Source: JASBSR01 sp963847575 (GTDB lineage Bacteria > Pseudomonadota > Gammaproteobacteria > SZUA-229). Taken from it: DNA of 13,186 nt. Within the stretch, counting starts at the first letter, position 1. Each line of letters begins with the position of its first letter. The translations under genes and the position numbers were made by a program. Under the pieces are notes generated by a model. The model saw nothing but the letters and a program-made list of their open reading frames with translations. It was not told where the DNA came from and searched no databases. Below are positions 6,585 to 12,942 of the stretch, piece by piece. Where the stretch lies: contig CAWKAL010000071.1 in NCBI GenBank assembly GCA_963847575.1, forward strand, positions 1 to 13,186, in the 5' to 3' direction.

Positions 6585-8123
6585 ATGGCCGAAAAAAGAA
6601 GCGTTCCCCGTCGGCCAACTATTCTGATTATTCTCGATGGATTTGGTGTCAATCCCAGCCGCATCAACAATGCCGTGCAGGAAGCCAGAACCCCGCGTCT
6701 CGACGAATACTTTTCCAGGAACTCGCACACCACGCTCGATGCCTGTGGCAGCGCGGTCGGCCTGCCAGACGGGCAGATGGGTAATTCCGAAGTCGGGCAC
6801 ATGACCCTGGGCTGTGGTTCTGTCATGCGCCAGGACCTGGTGCGCATCAATGATGAAATCGAAAATGGCGAGTTTTTCGAAAACGCCGCGCTGGTCGCGG
6901 CGGTGGAAGATGCAGTTGCCAGTGGGCGCCCGGTGCATCTCGTTGGGCTGACCTCCGATGGCGGTGTGCACAGCCACATCAACCACCTGTATGCCCTGAT
7001 CGATCTGTGTGCCAGCCGCAAGGCCAAGCCCGTGGTGCACATGATTACCGATGGTCGTGATACCGCGCAAATGCACGCCCTCACCAGCCTGCAGACGCTG
7101 GAAGACAAACTCGAAGATGCCGGTGGCTGTATTGCCACTGTGTGCGGTCGCTATTACTCGATGGATCGCGACCATCGCTGGGACCGCACCGAGCTGGCGT
7201 GGCGCGCGATGGTGCAGGGCGATGGCCGCCAGGCTGAAGCAGCACGCTATGCTGTCGAAGCCGCCTATGCCAAGAATGAAACCGATGAATTCATCGTGCC
7301 CACGGTGCTCGGTGACTGTGACCGCATCGAGACCGGCGACAGCGTTATCTTTTTCAACTTCCGCAATGATCGATCTCGCCAGCTGACAGCGGCACTCAGC
7401 CAGGACGACTTTAGCAAGTTTGAAATGGGCGATTTTGAAGGCGCCACCGTGACCTGCCTGACCGAGTATGACCCCGAGTTCCTGCTGCCGATTGGTTATG
7501 CGCCCGAGCGCCCGCAGGCGACCGTGGCTTCGGTGGTCAGCCGCGCCGGGTTTAAACAGTTCCATTGTGCCGAAACCGAAAAATACGCGCACGTGACATA
7601 TTTTTTCAACGGCGGGAAAAAACAGCCGTTTGCCGGTGAAGAACACGTGATGGTGAATTCACCCGATGTTGCGACCTATGATTTAAAACCTGAAATGAGC
7701 GCTGACGTAGTGGCCGACAAAGTCATCGGCGCACTCAACTCGGGCAAATATGGTTTTATCCTGGTCAACTTTGCCAATGGTGACATGGTTGGGCACACTG
7801 CGATTCGTGAGGCGGTGATAAAAGCGGTGGAAGCACTCGATCGTGAGGTCGGGCGTGTACTCGATGCTGCGGTCGAGGCGGGTTTTTCAGTTATCCTTAC
7901 CGCCGATCACGGTAACTGCGACGAAATGGTGGATCCGGTGACGCAGGAGCCGCACACCCAGCACACGCTGTACCCGGTGCCCTGCATGGTGATCGACGAA
8001 GCGCACTGGTATTTGCGTCCGGGCGGTGACCTGAGTTCGGTGGCGCCGACGGTATTGCAACTGATGGGTTTGCAGCAGCCGCCGTCGATGACAGGCAAGT
8101 CTTTACTGATGCGCCAGTACTGA
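6585..8123 (+). CDS. gpmI: 2,3-bisphosphoglycerate-independent phosphoglycerate mutase
   Basis: 512-residue two-domain, manganese-dependent enzyme of glycolysis and gluconeogenesis that interconverts 3- and 2-phosphoglycerate; the size is normal for the family. The phosphatase-like metal site begins at D18 in LIILDGFGV, and the phospho-accepting serine is S68 in QMGNSEVGH. Substrate-domain signatures ITDGRDT, GRYYSMDRDHRWDR and FFNFRNDRSRQL follow, then the second metal cluster FANGDMVGHTA, LTADHGNCDEM and HTQHTLYPVP. AGGGGAA at 6566-6572 is the likely ribosome binding site, at a rather long spacing of 12 bases; the space between holds the stop of a tiny upstream frame. The large antisense frame across the 5' half is a shadow. 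A bidirectional terminator follows. Confidence 0.98.
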   Translation: MAEKRSVPRRPTILIILDGFGVNPSRINNAVQEARTPRLDEYFSRNSHTTLDACGSAVGLPDGQMGNSEVGHMTLGCGSVMRQDLVRINDEIENGEFFENAALVAAVEDAVASGRPVHLVGLTSDGGVHSHINHLYALIDLCASRKAKPVVHMITDGRDTAQMHALTSLQTLEDKLEDAGGCIATVCGRYYSMDRDHRWDRTELAWRAMVQGDGRQAEAARYAVEAAYAKNETDEFIVPTVLGDCDRIETGDSVIFFNFRNDRSRQLTAALSQDDFSKFEMGDFEGATVTCLTEYDPEFLLPIGYAPERPQATVASVVSRAGFKQFHCAETEKYAHVTYFFNGGKKQPFAGEEHVMVNSPDVATYDLKPEMSADVVADKVIGALNSGKYGFILVNFANGDMVGHTAIREAVIKAVEALDREVGRVLDAAVEAGFSVILTADHGNCDEMVDPVTQEPHTQHTLYPVPCMVIDEAHWYLRPGGDLSSVAPTVLQLMGLQQPPSMTGKSLLMRQY

Positions 8124-8143
8124 CTTATTCAACATGGTGAAGA

Positions 8144-8178
8144 CAATAAAAAAGCCTCTGATCGAGGCTTTTTTATTG
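8144..8178. terminator. Bidirectional rho-independent terminator between gpmI and the convergent regulator gene
   Basis: A perfect 15-bp inverted repeat: CAATAAAAAAGCCTC at 8144-8158 and GAGGCTTTTTTATTG at 8164-8178, with a 5-base loop (TGATC). The GCCTC/GAGGC core is flanked by A6 on one side and T6 on the other, so it works for both strands. It lies 20 bases after the gpmI stop and 22 bases beyond the stop of the reverse-strand EAL gene. Confidence 0.95.
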
Positions 8179-8181
8179 CGT

Positions 8182-8190
8182 TGGTATAAT
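8182..8190 (+). promoter_or_regulatory. Perfect extended -10 element pointing antisense into the EAL gene
   Basis: TGGTATAAT at 8182-8190 is an exact extended -10 (TG-n-TATAAT) on the plus strand, immediately past the bidirectional terminator. No -35 is seen at 17 bases (TCGAGG at 8162-8167), which extended -10 promoters do not always need. A transcript would begin near 8197 and run antisense to the 3' end of the regulator gene. The match is exact, but a 9-base match can occur by chance. Confidence 0.3.
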
Positions 8191-8200
8191 CACAGCATGC

Positions 8201-9304
8201 TTAATGGTGTCTAAGCGTGCCCAGGTTGCCCTTGCTGGCGCCGGGCATGGCATAAGGTTCCTGGATTAACAATTGTGCAATCACATCCGATGGCAGCGGC
8301 TTGCCGAATAAAAATCCCTGCGCTTCGTGGCAGTCAATGCTGCGCAGGTAATCGAGCTGTGCCTGGGTTTCAACGCCTTCCGCCACCACGTTCAGTTGCA
8401 GGCCCTTGGCCATGGCAACAATGGTGTTCACAATGGTGTTGTCACCTTTGGAAAAACGGCTTTCCTTGAGGAAGGTGCGGTCGATTTTCAGTGTCTGTAT
8501 CGGCAGGCGGTGCAGATAGCTGAGCGATGAATAGCCGGTGCCGAAATCATCAATTGCAATGGTGACGCCGAACTCGCTGAGTTCTTTCAGCTTGCGCACG
8601 ATGCTGTCCATGTCATCCATGATGGTGTTTTCGGTAATTTCAATTTCAAGTGAATCCGGTGGCAGGCTGTAGTCGGTCAGTGTGCGCTTGATCATCGACA
8701 CAATATTATTTTCCGCGAGTTGTCGCGCGCACATGTTAATAGACATGCGCACATTGGGCAGGCCGGCATTTTGCCAGCGGCTGAGTTCGGCCAATGCGCT
8801 TTTTAATACCCAGTGGCCGACTTCGACAATCAGGCCGCTTTCTTCTGCGAATGGAATAAATTCACTCGGTGAGATGATGCCGTGTTCCGGGTGCTGCCAG
8901 CGCAGCAGAGCTTCGACACCAACAATTTCGCCGGTTTTTAAATTGATCTGTGGCTGATAGACCAGCTTGAATTCATTATTCAGCAAGGCCTTGTGAATAC
9001 CGGTTTCCATCGAAAGATTCTTGAAATACGGTGTGTTCATGTCGTTGGAATAAAACTGGTAACCGTTCTTGCCCTTGCCTTTGACGTGGTACATGGCAAC
9101 GTCAGCATGTTTGATCAGGGATTCCATGTTGTTTCCGTCCTGCGGATACATCGCAATGCCGATACTGACGCTGACATAAAGTTCATGGCCGTCGATCATG
9201 AACGGGTCTTTCAGGGTGGCTGGTGATTTTTTGCGCGATAGTGCTGACATCTTCGCGTTTTTCGCCCACCTTGGGTAACAGCAAGGTGAATTCATCGCCG
9301 CCAA
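8201..9304 (-). CDS. GGDEF C-terminus plus EAL fragment (3' frame of the broken regulator)
   Basis: Open frame of 367 codons. The first 24 or so residues are out-of-frame translation of the GGDEF core; the real sequence starts at about SPATLKDPFMIDG. It then carries the end of the GGDEF domain (VSVSIGIAMYPQDG, ADVAMYHVK) and a complete EAL phosphodiesterase domain: GVEALLRWQHPEHG, EIEITEN, IDDFGTGYSSLSYL, LKIDRTFL, VVAEGVETQ and HEAQGFLFGKP. There is no ribosome binding site at its apparent start, so it would be made only if the frame is continuous with the upstream part. The ending is followed by the shared terminator. Confidence 0.8.
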   Translation of the reverse strand: MAAMNSPCCYPRWAKNAKMSALSRKKSPATLKDPFMIDGHELYVSVSIGIAMYPQDGNNMESLIKHADVAMYHVKGKGKNGYQFYSNDMNTPYFKNLSMETGIHKALLNNEFKLVYQPQINLKTGEIVGVEALLRWQHPEHGIISPSEFIPFAEESGLIVEVGHWVLKSALAELSRWQNAGLPNVRMSINMCARQLAENNIVSMIKRTLTDYSLPPDSLEIEITENTIMDDMDSIVRKLKELSEFGVTIAIDDFGTGYSSLSYLHRLPIQTLKIDRTFLKESRFSKGDNTIVNTIVAMAKGLQLNVVAEGVETQAQLDYLRSIDCHEAQGFLFGKPLPSDVIAQLLIQEPYAMPGASKGNLGTLRHH

Positions 9305-10379
9305 ACCGCGCCAGGGTATCGCCTTCGCGCAGGCAGCTTTTTAACCGCGTGCTGACCTGTTGCAGGAGTTCGTCGCCTATCATGTGACCGAGACTGTCAT
9401 TGATGTTTTTGAATCGGTCGAGATCAAGAAACATCACCGCAAGCATTTCGTCTTCGCGTCGTGCCTGCGAGATCGCAAGGCTGAGACGGTCGCGCAGCAA
9501 TGCGCGGTTGGGCAACTTGGTTAACAGGTCATGGTAGGCCTGGAAATTAATGGTTTCTTCGGCCAGCTTGCGGTCGGTGACATCACGCGCAACACCGTAA
9601 GTGCCGAGATAGGATTTGTGGGTCTCGTTGTCGGCATTGGCATAAATGCCCATCGAACTCATTTCAATCGGCAGTGTGCGTGTTTCGAAAAAGCGCGGTG
9701 CGCCATCGTCCTTGCACTTCAGGCGAAGTTCAACATTGCGCGAAGCGCGTTTGCCAATACGACGTTCGTTGAAAACATACTTTGCCTGTTCGAGATCGTC
9801 GTGGTGTACCAGTAATGAATAATGCTTGCCGACAAGTTCGTTTTTGGCAAAACCCAGCAGGCTTTCAACGCGTTCGTTAATGAACGTGAAATTGCCTTCG
9901 GGATCGAGTATATAAATAATGTCGGGAGACGTGTCGACCAGGTAACGATGCAGGCGCTCGGATTCGCGCAACTGCATTTGCATTAATTTGTTCTGTTTTT
10001 CGAGGCGTTTTTCTTTTAGTGCATTGCTCAGGGTAATCACCAGTTCGTCCGCTGCATAGGGTTTCCGCAGAAAATCATAAGCGCCTTTGGAGACCGCGTC
10101 GCGTGCAGATTCAAAAGAGGTTTCGCCGCTGACAATAATTACCGATGTATCGATGCGGTTGTTCTTGATATGTGCCATCACATCGTGCCCGGTGACATAG
10201 GGCATATGCAGGTCGAGCAGGATTACGTCGTAGGGTTTCTGGTCAAGCTGGATGATTGCTTCTTTGCCGCCGACGGCGGTATCAGTGGGGTAGCCACGCA
10301 CTGCGAGCAGGTCTTTGAGACTTTTGAGGATGACAGGATCATCATCAACAATTAGTATTTGCTGTTGTTTCTGACTCAT
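9183..10379 (-). CDS. REC-PAS-GGDEF fragment (5' frame of the broken regulator)
   Basis: Open frame of 398 codons starting ATG with MSQKQQQILIVDDDPVI, a standard receiver N-terminus; AGAG seven bases upstream is a weak ribosome binding site. It encodes the intact receiver and PAS domains and the GGDEF domain through the catalytic motif, then runs out of frame after residue 384: the last 14 residues (ITSHPERPVHDRRP) resemble nothing in the family. If this is the real product it would be a receiver-PAS protein with a GGDEF domain lacking its final strands (the SIGIAMYP part), so probably no cyclase activity. Confidence 0.8.
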   Translation of the reverse strand: MSQKQQQILIVDDDPVILKSLKDLLAVRGYPTDTAVGGKEAIIQLDQKPYDVILLDLHMPYVTGHDVMAHIKNNRIDTSVIIVSGETSFESARDAVSKGAYDFLRKPYAADELVITLSNALKEKRLEKQNKLMQMQLRESERLHRYLVDTSPDIIYILDPEGNFTFINERVESLLGFAKNELVGKHYSLLVHHDDLEQAKYVFNERRIGKRASRNVELRLKCKDDGAPRFFETRTLPIEMSSMGIYANADNETHKSYLGTYGVARDVTDRKLAEETINFQAYHDLLTKLPNRALLRDRLSLAISQARREDEMLAVMFLDLDRFKNINDSLGHMIGDELLQQVSTRLKSCLREGDTLARFGGDEFTLLLPKVGEKREDVSTIAQKITSHPERPVHDRRP

Positions 10380-10458
10380 TTCAATACTCTAGTGTGCAAA
10401 GGCTGCCCGGCCTTTGTAATCATTATTGTTTGCACAAAACAGAGTCATCTGTTTTAGT
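10380..10458 (-). promoter_or_regulatory. Structured spacer between the kinase and regulator genes
   Basis: 79 bases holding three inverted repeats: AAAACAGA/TCTGTTTT (10436-10443, 10448-10455; 8-bp stem, 4-base loop), CAAAGGC/GCCTTTG (10397-10403, 10410-10416; 7-bp stem, 6-base loop), and TGTGCAAA/TTTGCACA (10393-10400, 10429-10436) enclosing the second. The last two share CAAA, so they compete. The first could be a weak terminator for the kinase gene, but only GTTTTG follows it on the reverse strand. The pairings are direct observations; control of the kinase-to-regulator ratio is inference. Confidence 0.5.
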
Positions 10459-11583
10459 TCATTTTTTTGGCAACAGTATGTGAAAACTTGTGCCTTTGTC
10501 GCTGCTTCGGCAGCTGATAGATCCGTGTAGTTCGTTGACCAGGTTCTTGACTATGGTGAGTCCGAGGCCTGCATGTTCTTCGCCTTTCTGGGTTTCGACT
10601 GGCGAGAACAGTCTGGGGAGTATTTCGGGGTCTATGCCTGGCCCATCATCGGCGACGGAGATTTCGATATGCTCTTTACCGTCAACATTCACATGATCTT
10701 GAGTGTAGACCATGATTTCGCCATTTGCCGGTAGTGCCTCGACTGCGTTTTTCACCAGGTTGGTATAGATCTGCTTGAGTGCATTGCCGTTGCTCATCAG
10801 CGGTGAAATGCGTTCATCGAGGTCGAGCGTGATCTGGATGTCATTGGCCGCGCAGATCGAGGTCTGGAACACCAGGGTGAGGTCGGCGATCAGGGCGTTA
10901 ATGTCGACCAGGGCGGCTTCTTCGACGCGCGGGCTGGTTTGCGACAGGCGCTCAAGAATGCTGGTGACGCGCTGGATTTCGCCCTTGATGGTCTTCAGGT
11001 CGGCCTGCGCCGGGTGCTCCGACTCCAGCTTGTAGCCGAGGATTTCGAGATAATTATTCATGATACTCAGCGGGTTGCGCACTTCATGCACCACTTCGCG
11101 CACACGCGATTCAAGCAGCAGGCTGGCGTTCTGATCATCTTCTTTGCGTGCGATGCGGTCCGGGCTGCGGGTCGCGCTGATGGTGTGCGCGATTTCGCTG
11201 GCAAACTGGCCGAGCAGGCCGAGCTGTTTCCACAGCACTTCGTATTGCAGGCTGTCGACGCCCAGCACCAGGGTGCCGATGGCCGCATTGTTCATCATCA
11301 GCGGCAGGCAAATCATGCCTTCACGATCGGTGAGGCCGATCAGCTGGCGGTCGATCACACTGGGTGCGCGCCTGCCTTTTTTGAAGCTGTGCCAGGGCTG
11401 TTTTTCCAGCAGCGCCGTGGCCACCAGGCTGCGGCTCGGCTTCCAGTGGAATGCTGAATTCGTCCAGCCGCGCGGGCAGCTTGTCAGAGGCCATGGCGCG
11501 TAGCCTGTCCTTACCGGCATCGTACAGAAACAGGATGCTTTTGCTGACGCTGAACAGAATACCGATGTGCTGCTCGATGGCAT
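10459..11583 (-). CDS. GAF C-terminus plus histidine kinase core (last frame of the broken kinase)
   Basis: The first 50 or so residues are out-of-frame. Genuine sequence starts near RSLVATALLEKQPWHSF, finishes the GAF domain (GMICLPLMMNNAAIGTLVLGV) and carries a complete transmitter: dimerisation helix with VVHEVRNPLSIMNNYLEIL, N-box NLVKNAVEALP, G1 DDGPGID, F-box RLFSPV and G2 HAGLGLTIVKNL, ending GTSFHILLPKK. All residues for autophosphorylation are there. No membrane segment is visible anywhere in the repaired protein, so the kinase is probably cytosolic. Confidence 0.8.
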   Translation of the reverse strand: MPSSSTSVFCSASAKASCFCTMPVRTGYAPWPLTSCPRGWTNSAFHWKPSRSLVATALLEKQPWHSFKKGRRAPSVIDRQLIGLTDREGMICLPLMMNNAAIGTLVLGVDSLQYEVLWKQLGLLGQFASEIAHTISATRSPDRIARKEDDQNASLLLESRVREVVHEVRNPLSIMNNYLEILGYKLESEHPAQADLKTIKGEIQRVTSILERLSQTSPRVEEAALVDINALIADLTLVFQTSICAANDIQITLDLDERISPLMSNGNALKQIYTNLVKNAVEALPANGEIMVYTQDHVNVDGKEHIEISVADDGPGIDPEILPRLFSPVETQKGEEHAGLGLTIVKNLVNELHGSISCRSSDKGTSFHILLPKK

Positions 11584-12217
11584 TCAGCAGCTGTTTTTCG
11601 CCTTCAATACGCGACAGGTGCTGGTGCACACCGTCCAGCATGGCAATGTTGCGGATCTGCTCGGCCAGCTGGAGCTGCTTGTATTCTTCGCGCGCCTTGA
11701 TCTGCCGGGTGGTTTCGCCATCTGCACCGTCTGCAGCGAAATCAATTTCAAGCTTGCCCGCTTCAGCGTCGATGCGTTCGCGGGCCTTTTCCAGTAATTC
11801 CAGCACCGCTGCGCGATCAAACCCAAACAGGGTGTCGGCTTCCTCGAAGACATCGGCGTCTTCCTGCTTGAAATCCCTGTTTGCCAGCAGGTTGGCGAGG
11901 TGGACTATTTTGACCAGCGGGTGCGCGTCGAGAATATTATCGAGGGTTTCATGGTGATAGAGCACGGCATCCACCAGGAACGGGCTGGCGCCGTGTTTGC
12001 GCAACAGGTCGGCACCGACTTCATCATGCGTGGTGTCGAAGGCCTCGATTTCGAGGTCCTGGAAATTGTTGTCTTCTGACAGCTCGGCGAAGGTGGTGGT
12101 GTATTTTTCCGGAAACGCGCTCTCCAGCGCCAGCTGGCCGATGTCGTGCAGCAGGCCGGCACCATAGGCATCTGCTGGGCTGTGGGTAGTGCAGGTGTGC
12201 GGCAATCGCTTCGGCAA
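11321..12217 (-). CDS. HDOD C-terminus, linker and GAF N-terminus (middle frame of the broken kinase)
   Basis: The apparent TTG start is an artefact; genuine sequence begins at ADAYGAGLLHDIGQLAL (about 12178), completes the HDOD domain through HPLVKIVHLANLLANRDF, then gives a charged helical linker and the start of a GAF sensor domain (LLNAIEQHIGILFSVSKSILFLYDAGKDRL). After IPLEAE (about 11434) it slips out of frame; the last 35 or so residues are not family-like. No ribosome binding site supports independent expression. Confidence 0.7.
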   Translation of the reverse strand: MPKRLPHTCTTHSPADAYGAGLLHDIGQLALESAFPEKYTTTFAELSEDNNFQDLEIEAFDTTHDEVGADLLRKHGASPFLVDAVLYHHETLDNILDAHPLVKIVHLANLLANRDFKQEDADVFEEADTLFGFDRAAVLELLEKARERIDAEAGKLEIDFAADGADGETTRQIKAREEYKQLQLAEQIRNIAMLDGVHQHLSRIEGEKQLLNAIEQHIGILFSVSKSILFLYDAGKDRLRAMASDKLPARLDEFSIPLEAEPQPGGHGAAGKTALAQLQKRQARTQCDRPPADRPHRS

Positions 12218-12578
12218 TGGTGGCGCAGAGCAGCGAGTGCTGCCAGTGCTGCTTGATGAAATCGGTGCGTTCGTGGTTGTTGCGCGAGAAGAACTGCTGG
12301 GCTGCCGAGGTGACGGCGATGCTCTTGATGGTATTGATACCGAGGCGCTTGAGCATCTGCTCCGGCGGTTGCGGCTTGTCGCGGTCGCAGATCTGGCGAC
12401 TACATACCGACATCACCTTGAGATAGAGCGACGGGTCCTTGCGCAGCACATCGGCCAGTTGCTCGTACGACATGCTTTCATCGTGACAGATCGCGAGCAG
12501 GCGTAATAAAACATGCGGCAGGCTGGGAAGCTTGTCCACATCTGTTTTTTGCACTATCTTGCGCGCTTCAGTCTGCAT
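12024..12578 (-). CDS. HDOD domain N-terminal fragment (first frame of the broken kinase)
   Basis: Carries the first two thirds of an HDOD domain: KLPSLPHVLLRLLAI, the ADVLRKDPSLYLKVMSVCS helix pair, LKRLGINTIKSIAVTSAAQQFF and the HWQHSLLCATIAEAIAAHL helix. After YPQP (about 12178) the frame slips and the remainder, starting SRCLWCRPAARH and very Arg-rich, is shadow translation. HDOD domains are non-catalytic HD-superfamily modules that take part in signalling. The start is taken at ATG 12578 because the HDOD homology begins about 14 residues later, as in relatives; ATG 12602 and TTG 12818 are alternatives. Confidence 0.7.
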   Translation of the reverse strand: MQTEARKIVQKTDVDKLPSLPHVLLRLLAICHDESMSYEQLADVLRKDPSLYLKVMSVCSRQICDRDKPQPPEQMLKRLGINTIKSIAVTSAAQQFFSRNNHERTDFIKQHWQHSLLCATIAEAIAAHLHYPQPSRCLWCRPAARHRPAGAGERVSGKIHHHLRRAVRRQQFPGPRNRGLRHHA

Positions 12579-12942
12579 GCCGGTTATCGTGTTTTGTCTC
12601 ATTTGGCCCAGTATGCCTGGCAGGGCCGGGTTTCCGGGCGATTTTACAATTTCGACTGACGACGGGGAGCCAGCATCTACTTCCAGATATGCAATATTCG
12701 TACACGTTCTGGAATAGTCAGGTGAATCAGTTAGATAGGTGTTTTGTTGTGCAAACTCAACTGGTTTGTGTAAGTTATGCCGACTTTCCCCGTCGGCAGG
12801 TGTGGTTTCTTTCTGCAAGCCCGCAATCCCTGTTTTAATTTGAAATGAAAAGGATTAAAGCACAAAATATTGTGGATTTTGGATTTCACAGAAACTATAT
12901 ATCGGGGGTGGCGGTTTCATCTCCCGGAAGGATGTGTTAATA
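12579..12942. promoter_or_regulatory. Divergent control region between the kinase gene and the right-edge gene
   Basis: 364 bases, AT-richer than the genes around it. It holds an inverted repeat TTCCAGA-N20-TCTGGAA (12681-12687, 12708-12714), a perfect hairpin TGCCGAC/GTCGGCA (12778-12784, 12792-12798) with a 7-base loop, and one TGTGCAAA at 12748-12755. A possible reverse-strand promoter is TTGAGT (complement of 12755-12760) with TATCTA (complement of 12732-12737) at 17-base spacing; the TGTGCAAA lies over its -35/spacer. On the plus strand, AT-rich sequence at 12864-12902 (including TATATA at 12896-12901) precedes the right-edge gene, but no good -35 pairs with it. Confidence 0.45.

Larger units (their letters stand above)
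8201..10379 (-). pseudogene. REC-PAS-GGDEF-EAL cyclic-di-GMP response regulator, one frameshift
   Basis: One gene split by a one-base insertion. Removing a T from the T6 run at 9227-9232 (an A6 in the message) joins the two frames into a continuous 725-residue protein whose junction, IAQK-SPATLKDPFMIDGHELY, keeps exact GGDEF-family spacing. Repaired layout: receiver domain 1-125 (D12, D13, phospho-acceptor D56, S84, K106), PAS about 140-270, GGDEF 280-445 with motif at 360-364 and the RxxD inhibitory site (R351, D354), EAL 465-705 with E489-A490-L491, N548, DDFGTG 610-615, K631 and EGVE 667-670. Both the cyclase and phosphodiesterase active sites look complete. It lies 79 bases downstream of a histidine kinase gene, its likely partner. 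As written, no full-length product is made; decay and sequencing error cannot be told apart here. Confidence 0.85.
10459..12578 (-). pseudogene. HDOD-GAF-histidine kinase, two frameshifts
   Basis: One gene split in three frames. Dropping one G from GGG at 12177-12179 and one from GG at 11433-11434 (plus-strand letters) gives a continuous protein of about 705 residues. Repaired layout, counting from ATG 12578: HDOD 15-210 with GLLHDIG near 142-148, a charged helical linker 255-330, GAF 315-465, HisKA with phospho-acceptor H497 in VVHEVRNPL, and an ATPase domain with N-box NLVKNAVEA (N610), DDGPGID near 643-649 and GLGL near 670. Junctions read HYPQP-ADAYGAGLLHDIG and PLEAE-RSLVATALLEK, both sensible. 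The frame can be extended to a TTG at 12818, but those 80 extra codons are unlike the rest and cover inverted repeats, so ATG 12578 (or 12602) is preferred; neither has a good ribosome binding site. Likely partner: the downstream response regulator. Confidence 0.8.

Noticed and set aside
6564..7646. Antisense frame of 360 codons over gpmI
   Set aside because: Length is impressive but the forward gene has every catalytic motif and the antisense product is His-rich and family-less.
9227..9232. Programmed ribosomal frameshift as the normal expression mode of the regulator
   Set aside because: The needed shift is +1, the A6 lacks a stop-codon or rare-codon +1 context, and two further breaks in the next gene point to mutation or sequencing error instead.
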